DNA from: Stagnihabitans sp039932095
GTDB taxonomy: Bacteria; Pseudomonadota; Alphaproteobacteria; Rhodobacterales; Rhodobacteraceae
Assembly (NCBI GenBank): GCA_039932095.1
Contig: JBDTQR010000236.1
Location: forward strand, 1 to 6,474
Direction: 5' to 3'
DNA: 6,474 nucleotides
Made by a program: the position numbers and the translations under genes. Of the stretch, positions 1 to 4,665 are shown one piece after another. Position 1 is the first letter of the stretch; every line of letters starts with the position of its first letter. The notes under the pieces were generated by a model. It was not told the DNA's origin. It saw only the letters and a list, made by a program, of their open reading frames with translations, and searched no databases.

Positions 1-1
1 T

Positions 2-67
2 GTCGGCATGGAGGATGCCTTGGCCGAGATGCGCCACCGGATGGATCTGGCCCGCTTTCCGGCCTGA
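2..67 (+). CDS. pdxJ: C-terminal end of pyridoxine 5'-phosphate synthase (PdxJ), 5' truncated
   Basis: The open frame enters from the left edge and ends at a TGA at 65-67, giving a 21-residue tail that reads VGMEDALAEMRHRMDLARFP plus a final Ala. It resembles the PdxJ C-terminus, where a Gly-(Leu/Met)-x-(Asp/Glu)-Ala-(Val/Leu)-x-Glu-Met-(Lys/Arg) helix closes the TIM barrel. PdxJ condenses 1-deoxy-D-xylulose 5-phosphate with 3-amino-2-oxopropyl phosphate to make pyridoxine 5'-phosphate in the cytoplasm. Context supports the call, because pdxJ commonly lies just upstream of acpS in proteobacteria and acpS follows here after the redox island. Only 21 residues are visible, so the identification rests on a short match plus synteny. 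Confidence 0.62.
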   Translation, partial: VGMEDALAEMRHRMDLARFPA

Positions 68-69
68 GG

Positions 70-85
70 CACCGATTCTTCGGTG
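70..85 (+). terminator. Stem-loop directly after pdxJ, possible terminator
   Basis: A perfect 6-bp stem (CACCGA at 70-75, TCGGTG at 80-85) with a 4-nt loop begins 2 nt after the pdxJ stop codon. It has the position expected of a terminator or 3'-end stabiliser. It is followed by AATAATCG and not a T-run, so intrinsic termination would be weak. Confidence 0.4.
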
Positions 86-137
86 AATAATCGACTGTCC
101 CACTTGAAAACCAGCCCGGTCAGATTTCTTTGCGGTG

Positions 138-151
138 TTGACATGGATCAA
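138..151 (+). promoter_or_regulatory. FNR/FnrL binding site upstream of the cytochrome c gene
   Basis: TTGACATGGATCAA matches the FNR consensus TTGAT-N4-ATCAA at nine of ten specified positions. The single deviation (C in the left half) is a form I recall from FnrL targets in Rhodobacter-type bacteria. The dyad centre is at 144.5. A TAAAAT hexamer at 174-179 predicts a start near 186, which places the dyad at -41.5, the class II FNR activator position. Induction of the downstream cytochrome gene under low oxygen is inferred from this geometry. Confidence 0.75.
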
Positions 152-173
152 GCCCACGGCGTTGGGGCGGGAC

Positions 174-186
174 TAAAATAGCCTTG
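174..186 (+). promoter_or_regulatory. -10 element and predicted transcription start of the cytochrome c gene
   Basis: TAAAAT at 174-179 matches TATAAT at five of six positions and gives a predicted start at about 186. No independent -35 hexamer is needed, because the FNR box covers that position, as in class II activated promoters. The implied leader is about 183 nt. Confidence 0.6.
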
Positions 187-368
187 CCCGAAAAGGGCTT
201 GCGGATTCTGAAACGCGTTGCCTCTTTGCGTTTGTGACCCGACCCGTGCCCTGCGTTTCCGAAACTGTTCAAGTCTCGTTCCGGCAAAGATGTCTTTCGA
301 TCTCTCGGAAGGCAGGCCTCGGTCGTGCGCCAACGTATCGGCGTCCGCCCAATACAAGGAGAAGGACC
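187..368 (+). other. Long untranslated leader of the cytochrome c gene
   Basis: I find no convincing gene between the predicted start and the ATG at 369. A small GCCC/GGGC hairpin (186-189 with 195-198) sits at the very 5' end. The cytochrome frame stays open upstream to 234, but that extension is arginine/proline rich and would bury the signal peptide, so it is treated as leader. A strong Shine-Dalgarno tract, AAGGAGAAGG at about 356-365, sets the start at 369. Positions 86-137, before the promoter, show nothing recognisable. Confidence 0.5.
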
Positions 369-746
369 ATGAAGAAATATCTTGGCGCTGTATTTGCCTT
401 GGCAGTCAGCGCGACGCCCCTTTTGGCACAAGACATTACTGCCGGCGGAGACCTGTACAACGACAACTGCGCCGTATGTCACGGTGCCAAAGGCGAGGGC
501 TATCCCAAAGAGGTCGTCCCGGATGGGGCGGTTCGGATCAAGAAACTGGTCGGCGATTCCGCTTATTGGGACTACGCGGTGTTCAAGGCCGCGGTGATGG
601 ACGGACTTGACGATCACGCCAAGCCGATGCGGGTCATGCCGGTGTTTGGCAAAGTGGGTCTGTATACCCCGGCTGGTCAGATCATGACGGATGACGATCT
701 CAAGAACATCCAAGCCTATATGCAAACCCTTGGCCCACAAGGCTGA
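369..746 (+). CDS. Small periplasmic class I c-type cytochrome
   Basis: This gene encodes a 125-residue secreted mono-haem cytochrome c that should shuttle electrons in the periplasm; its partners are unknown. Residues 1-20 form a Sec signal peptide (Met-Lys-Lys, a hydrophobic stretch, then PLLA before Gln21), leaving a mature protein of about 105 residues. The haem-binding CAVCH is at residues 34-38, just after the first helix, as in class I cytochromes. Met90 in RVMPVFG is the likely distal ligand, and residues 108-121 form the closing helix (DDLKNIQAYMQTL). The ATG at 369 is chosen because it follows a strong ribosome-binding site and starts the signal peptide. The gene has its own FNR-type promoter and converges on the membrane cytochrome gene. 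I recognise the fold but not a named subfamily. Confidence 0.9.
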   Translation: MKKYLGAVFALAVSATPLLAQDITAGGDLYNDNCAVCHGAKGEGYPKEVVPDGAVRIKKLVGDSAYWDYAVFKAAVMDGLDDHAKPMRVMPVFGKVGLYTPAGQIMTDDDLKNIQAYMQTLGPQG

Positions 747-766
747 CCTTCCCGGCCCTAAAACCT

Positions 767-806
767 ATGCCGCCTGTCAGGTCATGTCGGGCGGCATTTC
801 CATTTT
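767..806 (+). terminator. Rho-independent terminator between convergent cytochrome genes
   Basis: ATGCCGCC (767-774) pairs perfectly with GGCGGCAT (790-797) around a 15-nt loop. A T-rich tail, TTTCCATTTT, follows at 797-806 on the plus strand. On the minus strand the same hairpin is followed by AGGTTTTAGG, so it could serve both convergent genes. It lies 20 nt after the cytochrome stop codon and 40 nt beyond the stop of the minus-strand gene. Confidence 0.7.
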
Positions 807-836
807 ACCTGCGACAGTCACTCGTGACAGGGTGCT

Positions 837-1601
837 TCAATGCCGCGTGTCGTCGGGCAGTGCCTTGTTGAACCAGATCTGATACATCGACACGCACCAT
901 TCGATGGCGAAACACAGGCCCATCAGTGCGCCGCTGAGGATGATGATCCAGGTGAAACTGGTGTTCAGTTTCGTCAGATACCATGACCCGATATCGGTGA
1001 TCATCATCAGGAACGGTATGGCGATGATGACGGGTTGTGCCCATGCAGGCCGCATCCGGGCATGGCTGAAGATCAGGCCCATGATGAAGAAGATGAAGGT
1101 CATGCCGAACAGGTGGATGTGGGACACCCGGACCAGAGTGGCAAGGCTCATCCCAGTGTCGGGTTTGGCAAATTCGGCAAAGTCCTCAAAGGTCAGGAAG
1201 CTTGGCGCGCCGACCGTTTTGCCGTCGTGGCAGCGGATGCAGCGATTATCGACCAAGGGTTTGATCGTCTCTTCATATTGGGTCTTGTCTGCACCATCGG
1301 CCGCCCAATCCATGATCGCCCGGCGTTCCTTGGAGGGCGCATTGGCCGACATCGCCCCCAGCAGCGCGACTTGCAGACGGTTGCTGTTGGCATTGCCGCT
1401 ATAGGCGATGGCAATGTCGTTCGCGTTGATCCCGGACTTGCCGTCCAGTCCGGCATGGGTTTCGTAAACCTGAATCATAGCAAAGCAATAGCCCAGACCC
1501 AGCGTGATCAAGGTCGCAGTAAACAGGATCTTCAGGCTGAAGGACAGATTGCTGAAATGGTCGCCTTTGGTCAATCCGAGTGGCAAGGCCGCATCCTCCA
1601 T
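837..1601 (-). CDS. Membrane-anchored mono-haem cytochrome c-like protein with four predicted helices
   Basis: This is a 254-residue inner-membrane protein with one covalent haem site. Visible segments in order are a short N-tail, helix 1 (about 23-46), a periplasmic stretch (47-157) with CIRCH at 121-125, then three helices (about 160-180, 190-210, 218-243). Met151 in DTGMS is a candidate distal ligand. His161 and His163 lie at the periplasmic end of helix 2 and His180 at its other end; His49 follows helix 1. Such clustered histidines could hold a b-type haem, which is inference. The likely role is electron transfer between the membrane and the neighbouring cytochrome or cupredoxin. The ATG at 1601 lacks a good ribosome-binding site. 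GGAGGA at 1599-1594 is ideally spaced for a TTG start at 1586, which would give 249 residues. A perfect FNR box lies upstream at 1733-1746. I cannot assign a gene name. Confidence 0.82.
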   Translation of the reverse strand: MEDAALPLGLTKGDHFSNLSFSLKILFTATLITLGLGYCFAMIQVYETHAGLDGKSGINANDIAIAYSGNANSNRLQVALLGAMSANAPSKERRAIMDWAADGADKTQYEETIKPLVDNRCIRCHDGKTVGAPSFLTFEDFAEFAKPDTGMSLATLVRVSHIHLFGMTFIFFIMGLIFSHARMRPAWAQPVIIAIPFLMMITDIGSWYLTKLNTSFTWIIILSGALMGLCFAIEWCVSMYQIWFNKALPDDTRH

Positions 1602-1686
1602 TTTGTATGTTCCAGGGCAGTTTGGCTTGGCTCGGTTTGGCGCGCGCCCGTTCTGACAATGGGAAAGGGCCAATCGCGGCAGCGCA

Positions 1687-1722
1687 GACCGGCCCTTGTT
1701 GCCCAACAGATGTCAGCCGGTC
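1687..1722. repeat. Nested inverted repeat in the leader/promoter of the membrane cytochrome gene
   Basis: GACCGGC (1687-1693) is the exact reverse complement of GCCGGTC (1716-1722). Inside it, TGTT (1697-1700) pairs with AACA (1705-1708). There is no T-run after it on either strand, so a terminator is unlikely. If the start lies near 1698 (dyad centre minus 41.5), this structure straddles the transcription start. It may be incidental GC-rich pairing. Confidence 0.35.
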
Positions 1723-1758
1723 CGCCGCCGCCTTGATGCAGATCAATCTGCGGCGGCG
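1723..1758. repeat. 9-bp inverted repeat enclosing the FNR box
   Basis: CGCCGCCGC (1723-1731) and GCGGCGGCG (1750-1758) are perfect reverse complements separated by 18 nt that contain the whole FNR operator. Because the operator is itself a dyad, the segment could fold into an extended cruciform or hairpin. It begins 30 nt beyond the stop of the cupredoxin gene on the minus strand, so it could also form a 3'-end hairpin in that transcript, although no T-run follows. Confidence 0.5.
1733..1746 (-). promoter_or_regulatory. Perfect FNR/FnrL binding site upstream of the membrane cytochrome gene
   Basis: TTGATGCAGATCAA matches TTGAT-N4-ATCAA at all ten specified positions. The dyad centre at 1739.5 lies 138 nt upstream of the ATG at 1601. 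A class II geometry predicts a start near 1698 on the minus strand. The hexamer at the matching -10 position is TCTGTT (1710-1705), a poor match, so the exact promoter is uncertain while the operator itself is clear. No plus-strand gene nearby could be its target. Confidence 0.8.
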
Positions 1759-1788
1759 AAATCGCGATCCGGTTGGCGGGTGGATCGT

Positions 1789-2289
1789 CTATTGCACGGT
1801 GATGACGGTCCACATGCCGTTCATGAAATGCGCCGGGATGTTGCAGAACAGGATGTATTTGCCGGGGGTCAGATCGACGGTCAGGGCACCACTGGCACCG
1901 GGGTCGAGTTCGGACACTTCGCCCAGATGGTTGGCCGCATCCTCATCGACCTTGTAATCATCGGCAACGTAAGGCAGCGCCGCGCCATCGGCGGGCAACG
2001 GCGACAGGATCATCTCATGCACGATATCCTTCGAGGCATTGGTGACCCGGAACGTCACGGTCCCGGCCTTGACGGTGTCGAGATCGGCTTTGACGCCCAG
2101 CATTGCCATGCCCATGTCGCCGGCGCTGCCATAGCCCATCGGATGGGCGTCATCCGGCGTGGCGCTGTCGGGGCCCTTGTCCCAAAGTGAGACATTGACG
2201 GTGGTGACCTCGGCGGCAAAGATCGGTCCGGACAGGGCTAGAAGCAGACCGGCGGCAAAGGCCGGGACAAGGCGCGTGGTGAGGGTCAT
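1789..2289 (-). CDS. Secreted cupredoxin (blue copper protein)
   Basis: This gene encodes a 166-residue periplasmic type 1 copper protein. Residues 1-26 are a Sec signal peptide (Arg6, a hydrophobic run, then IFAA before Glu27). The cupredoxin core follows, with His91 in KDIVHEM as the first ligand and Cys149, His154 and Met159 in FCNIPAHFMNGM as the others. The C-x4-H-x4-M spacing resembles sulfocyanin-like and related small cupredoxins more than the C-x2-H-x4-M of plastocyanin. A Met-rich segment (residues 51-63) lies in the mature N-terminal part and might contact copper. The start at 2289 gives the best signal peptide and has a weak GGAT upstream; an in-frame ATG at 2301 adds four residues. 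The stop is 187 nt from the membrane cytochrome start, so read-through to that gene is possible. Copper binding is strongly supported; the redox partner is unknown. Confidence 0.88.
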   Translation of the reverse strand: MTLTTRLVPAFAAGLLLALSGPIFAAEVTTVNVSLWDKGPDSATPDDAHPMGYGSAGDMGMAMLGVKADLDTVKAGTVTFRVTNASKDIVHEMILSPLPADGAALPYVADDYKVDEDAANHLGEVSELDPGASGALTVDLTPGKYILFCNIPAHFMNGMWTVITVQ

Positions 2290-2370
2290 TGGTCTATCCA
2301 TTGCTGACAGGGCGAGAGCGCCCAAGCCGGCTGGATGGCGGAAAGTCCGCAAACACGCCATCCGGCCTAC

Positions 2371-2388
2371 GGTGTAACCACCTACACC
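2371..2388. repeat. Inverted repeat upstream of the cupredoxin gene, operator-like
   Basis: GGTGTA (2371-2376) and TACACC (2383-2388) form a perfect 6-6-6 dyad, 82 nt upstream of the cupredoxin ATG. It abuts candidate minus-strand -10 sequences (GATAAT read from 2400 to 2395, TATAAC read from 2414 to 2409). It could bind a dimeric regulator; I do not recognise it as a known site. Confidence 0.35.
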
Positions 2389-2394
2389 TAAAGG

Positions 2395-2439
2395 ATTATC
2401 TCACCGGAGTTATACGCGGCTTTCCGCGCGCCGTGTCAG
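2395..2439 (-). promoter_or_regulatory. Candidate promoter region for the cupredoxin gene
   Basis: On the minus strand, TATAAC (2414-2409) is preceded by CTGACA (2439-2434) with a long 19-nt spacer. A second -10-like GATAAT lies at 2400-2395 without a clear -35. No FNR-type dyad is visible in 2290-2526, so this gene appears to be controlled differently from its two haem-protein neighbours, or through an activator. Confidence 0.3.
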
Positions 2440-2471
2440 GCTTCCGGCGGCGCGTTGCCGATGCCGACGTC

Positions 2472-2502
2472 TTGACCCCTTGGCATTTGCCATGTCTATG
2501 AT
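2472..2502 (+). promoter_or_regulatory. Candidate sigma-70 type promoter of the acpS-lepB-rnc-era operon
   Basis: TTGACC (2472-2477) and TATGAT (2497-2502) each match the consensus at five of six positions, but the spacer is 19 nt, longer than optimal. The predicted start near 2509 leaves a leader of about 18 nt with GGAG at 2518-2521. The spacer carries a dyad, TGGCA-TT-TGCCA (2481-2492), which could be an operator. Confidence 0.4.
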
Positions 2503-2526
2503 CCGACCCTTGCATGTGGAGCAGTC

Positions 2527-2943
2527 ATGATTCTTGGCATCGGCACCGACCTTGCCAACATCGAACGGATCGAGGCCACTCTGGTGCGCTTCGGTGACCG
2601 GTTCCGCAACCGCGTCTTCACGCCACGCGAACAGGCCAAGGCCAATTCCCGTCCGCATGGTGTTGCTGCCACCTATGCCAAGCGCTGGGCGGCCAAAGAG
2701 GCCTGTTCCAAGGCGCTTGGCACCGGTCTGCGCATGGGGATCAGCTGGAAGGACATGGCGGTCAGCAATCTTTATACCGGTCAGCCCGTGATGCATGTCA
2801 CCGGCTGGGCCGCCGAGCGGCTGGCCACGATGACCCCGGCAGGCCACGAGGCGGTGATCCATGTCACCCTGACCGATGACCACCCCTGGGCGAGCGCTTT
2901 TGTGGTGATCGAGGCGCGGCCGCTCAAGGCCGCTCCGGCTTGA
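2527..2943 (+). CDS. acpS: Holo-[acyl-carrier-protein] synthase AcpS
   Basis: AcpS transfers the 4'-phosphopantetheine arm of coenzyme A onto a serine of acyl carrier protein, activating it for fatty acid synthesis in the cytoplasm. The 138-residue product has the family signatures in place. GIGTDLANIERIE at residues 4-16 carries the Mg-binding Asp8. RWAAKEACSKALGTG at 53-67 carries the metal-binding Glu58 and the conserved Lys62. A C-terminal strand (SAFVVIEA) closes the alpha/beta core. The length is typical. The ATG at 2527 follows GGAG at 2518-2521 with 5-nt spacing. A signal peptidase gene follows after 52 nt, in the order expected for alphaproteobacteria. The usual upstream neighbour pdxJ is about 2.5 kb away, separated by the redox genes. 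Confidence 0.96.
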   Translation: MILGIGTDLANIERIEATLVRFGDRFRNRVFTPREQAKANSRPHGVAATYAKRWAAKEACSKALGTGLRMGISWKDMAVSNLYTGQPVMHVTGWAAERLATMTPAGHEAVIHVTLTDDHPWASAFVVIEARPLKAAPA

Positions 2944-2995
2944 CTTTTGGCGCTGTCGCCACCCATATCGCCGCGCAAGCACAGAAAGCGTCCAG

Positions 2996-3775
2996 ATGAC
3001 CAGTACCAGTCAGCCGCAAGGTGGCGTTGTCGAAACCTTCAAGACGGTGGTCTGGGCGCTGGTGATCGCGGGCCTCTTTCGCACCCTGTTCTTTCAGCCG
3101 TTCTGGATCCCGTCCGAATCGATGAAGGACACCCTGCTGATCGGCGACTTTCTGTTCATCAACAAGATGGCCTACGGTTATTCGCGCTATTCCTGCCCGT
3201 TCGACGCCTGCCCGATCAGCGGTCGCATCCTTGGCCATGAACCGCAGCGCGGCGATGTCGTGGTGTTCAGCCATCCGACTTCGCATGAGGTGCTGGTCAA
3301 GCGGCTGATCGGCCTGCCGGGCGACAAGATTCAGGTCAAGCAGGGGCTGGTCTACATCAATGGCGTGGTGGCCCCGCAGGAACCGGCGGGTCAGTTCGAA
3401 GAGGTGATGGGCCCGCAAGGTTCGATGGGCGACCGGCCACGCTGTCAGAACGCGCCGGTCAGGGATGGCGAGATCTGCACCCGCACAAGGTCGGTCGAAA
3501 CCCTGCCCAACGGCGTGAAACATGACGTGCTGAACATCGACGACGGCGGCTTTGGCGACAACACGCCAGAGTTCGACGTGCCCGAAGGCCACTATTTCAT
3601 GATGGGCGACAACCGCGACAACTCGCTCGACAGCCGGTTTCCCGGCGGGCCCGGCATGGTGCCGTTTGAAAACCTGATCGGGCGGGCCGACATGGCGCTG
3701 TTCTCCTCCGCCGGCACTTCGCTGTTCTACGTCTGGACCTGGCGGCCGGACCGGTTCTTCAAGCTGATCCACTGA
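2996..3775 (+). CDS. lepB: Type I signal peptidase, first tandem copy (variant LepB)
   Basis: This membrane-anchored serine protease removes Sec/Tat signal peptides at the periplasmic face of the inner membrane. The 259-residue product has one N-terminal anchor (about 17-33). Box B, IPSESM, holds nucleophile Ser42; box D, VKRLIGLPGDK, holds general base Lys102; box E, GDNRDNSLDSR, is at 204-214. Cys150 and Cys161 could form a disulfide like that in E. coli LepB, and a second pair (Cys67, Cys72) sits in the loop after box B. It is closely related to the next gene, with near-identical N-terminal segments and a shared C-terminal VWTWR motif. The region before box E is more divergent, and the segment after it (PGGPGMVPFEN) is shorter. 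The ribosome-binding site is weak. All catalytic residues are present, so it should be active; its substrate range is unknown. Confidence 0.93.
   Translation: MTSTSQPQGGVVETFKTVVWALVIAGLFRTLFFQPFWIPSESMKDTLLIGDFLFINKMAYGYSRYSCPFDACPISGRILGHEPQRGDVVVFSHPTSHEVLVKRLIGLPGDKIQVKQGLVYINGVVAPQEPAGQFEEVMGPQGSMGDRPRCQNAPVRDGEICTRTRSVETLPNGVKHDVLNIDDGGFGDNTPEFDVPEGHYFMMGDNRDNSLDSRFPGGPGMVPFENLIGRADMALFSSAGTSLFYVWTWRPDRFFKLIH
3297..3330 (+). repeat. 34-nt direct repeat shared by the first two lepB copies (copy 1)
   Basis: This 34-nt stretch covering box D of the first signal peptidase gene is identical to 4176-4209 in the second. A further identical 27-nt stretch lies at 3719-3745 and 4607-4633. Silent sites within these stretches are also identical, which suggests recent duplication or gene conversion. 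Confidence 0.8.
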
Positions 3776-3803
3776 TTGTGACCCGGTGCCGGACCGGCCA
3801 AAC

Positions 3804-3832
3804 TTGACACCCCGACCGAGGGCGCGCATGTA
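3804..3832 (+). promoter_or_regulatory. Possible internal promoter before the second lepB copy
   Basis: The 87-nt gap between the first and second signal peptidase genes contains a perfect -35 hexamer TTGACA (3804-3809). The sequence 17 nt downstream, CATGTA (3827-3832), is a weak -10, so this is only a candidate. It would give the second copy and rnc-era their own transcript. Confidence 0.28.
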
Positions 3833-3862
3833 GCGGCGCGACACAGTTTGGGATGACAGCAC

Positions 3863-4663
3863 ATGGCGAAAAGCGGCAAACCCGATGGCGGGATCATGGA
3901 AACCGTCAAGACGGTTTTCTGGGCGCTGATCATCGCCGGCATCTTCCGCACCTTGTTCTTTCAGCCATTCTTCATTCCGTCAGAATCGATGAAGGACACG
4001 CTGCTGATCGGCGACTTCCTCTTCGTCAACAAGATGGCCTACGGCTATTCCGCCGTATCCTGCCCATGGTCAATCTGCCCGATCCCCGGCCGCATCAAGG
4101 TGCCGGTGCTGTCGGGCGACCCGCAGCGCGGCGACGTGGTGGTGTTCCGCCATCCGGTCAGTGGCCAGGATTATATCAAGCGGCTGATCGGCCTGCCGGG
4201 CGACAAGATCCAGATGAAGCAGGGGGTGCTTTATATCAACGATGTCGCGGCACCGCAGGAACCCGCCGGTCAGTTCACCGAGGTGTTTGACGCGCAGGGG
4301 TCGGAAGGCAACATGCCGAAATGCGAAAACGGCCCGGTCGGCATCGGTGCCAGTTGCACCCGCTCGCGCTTTGTCGAGACGCTGCCCAACGGGGTGAAAC
4401 ATGACATCCTGAACAGCGAGGAAAGCGCCTTTCCCGACAACACCGATGTGTTCACGGTGCCCGAGGGCAAGTATTTTTTCATGGGCGACAACCGCGACAA
4501 TTCGATGGACAGCCGGTTCAGCCAGAATGTCGGTGGTGTCGGCTTTGTCCCGGCCGAAAATCTGATCGGGCGCGCTGACCGCGTGATGTTCTCGTCCGCC
4601 GGGGCGTCGCTGTTCTACGTCTGGACCTGGCGGATGGACCGCTTCTTCAAAGCCATCGACTAG
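3863..4663 (+). CDS. lepB: Type I signal peptidase, second tandem copy (most canonical LepB)
   Basis: The 266-residue product cleaves signal peptides from exported proteins at the outer face of the inner membrane. One N-terminal anchor spans about 17-33. Ser42 in IPSESM is the nucleophile and Lys106 in IKRLIGLPGDK the base; box E GDNRDNSMDSR is at 208-218. The loop after box B carries a CPWSICP pair, and Cys154/Cys165 match the putative disulfide of the other copies. Its full-length loop between GDF and the QRGDV strand and its NVGGVGFVP segment after box E make it the best candidate for the housekeeping LepB. The ATG at 3863 has only a weak GGGA upstream. The third copy starts 2 nt after its stop codon, implying co-transcription and translational coupling. 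Confidence 0.94.
   Translation: MAKSGKPDGGIMETVKTVFWALIIAGIFRTLFFQPFFIPSESMKDTLLIGDFLFVNKMAYGYSAVSCPWSICPIPGRIKVPVLSGDPQRGDVVVFRHPVSGQDYIKRLIGLPGDKIQMKQGVLYINDVAAPQEPAGQFTEVFDAQGSEGNMPKCENGPVGIGASCTRSRFVETLPNGVKHDILNSEESAFPDNTDVFTVPEGKYFFMGDNRDNSMDSRFSQNVGGVGFVPAENLIGRADRVMFSSAGASLFYVWTWRMDRFFKAID
4176..4209 (+). repeat. 34-nt direct repeat shared by the first two lepB copies (copy 2)
   Basis: This stretch is identical to 3297-3330 and covers box D of the second copy. The corresponding region of the third copy (around 5206-5240) has several substitutions, so that gene is an older or more divergent paralogue. Confidence 0.8.
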
Positions 4664-4665
4664 GC

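Noticed and set aside
234..368. In-frame upstream extension of the cytochrome c gene to an ATG at 234
   Set aside because: The extra 45 residues are Arg/Pro rich, would sit before a clear signal peptide, and a strong ribosome-binding site lies just before 369.
290..610. Frame in the cytochrome leader starting at an ATG at 290 and running into the cytochrome gene
   Set aside because: It has no ribosome-binding site, overlaps the real gene in another frame, and its product is Arg/Gly rich with no recognisable motif.
817..828. Small dyad GTCAC-TC-GTGAC after the membrane cytochrome stop codon
   Set aside because: A 2-nt loop cannot form a stable RNA hairpin, there is no T-run, and the stronger hairpin at 767-797 already explains termination.
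1035..1736. 233-codon plus-strand frame opposite the membrane cytochrome gene
   Set aside because: It is the antisense shadow of a gene with helices and a CxxCH motif; its own product has no coherent motif.
2480..2492. Possible sigma-54 promoter suggested by TTGGCA ... TTGC
   Set aside because: The GG and GC elements are too close together for the required -24/-12 spacing; the match is better explained as a small dyad.
3783..3797. Hairpin CCGGT/ACCGG between the first two lepB copies as a terminator
   Set aside because: The stem is only 5 bp with no T-run, and it lies inside what looks like a continuous operon.
2924..3862. 312-codon minus-strand frame opposite the first lepB copy
   Set aside because: It is long only because of high G+C codon structure; the plus strand carries a fully conserved signal peptidase, and the antisense product is His/Arg/Asp rich and featureless.
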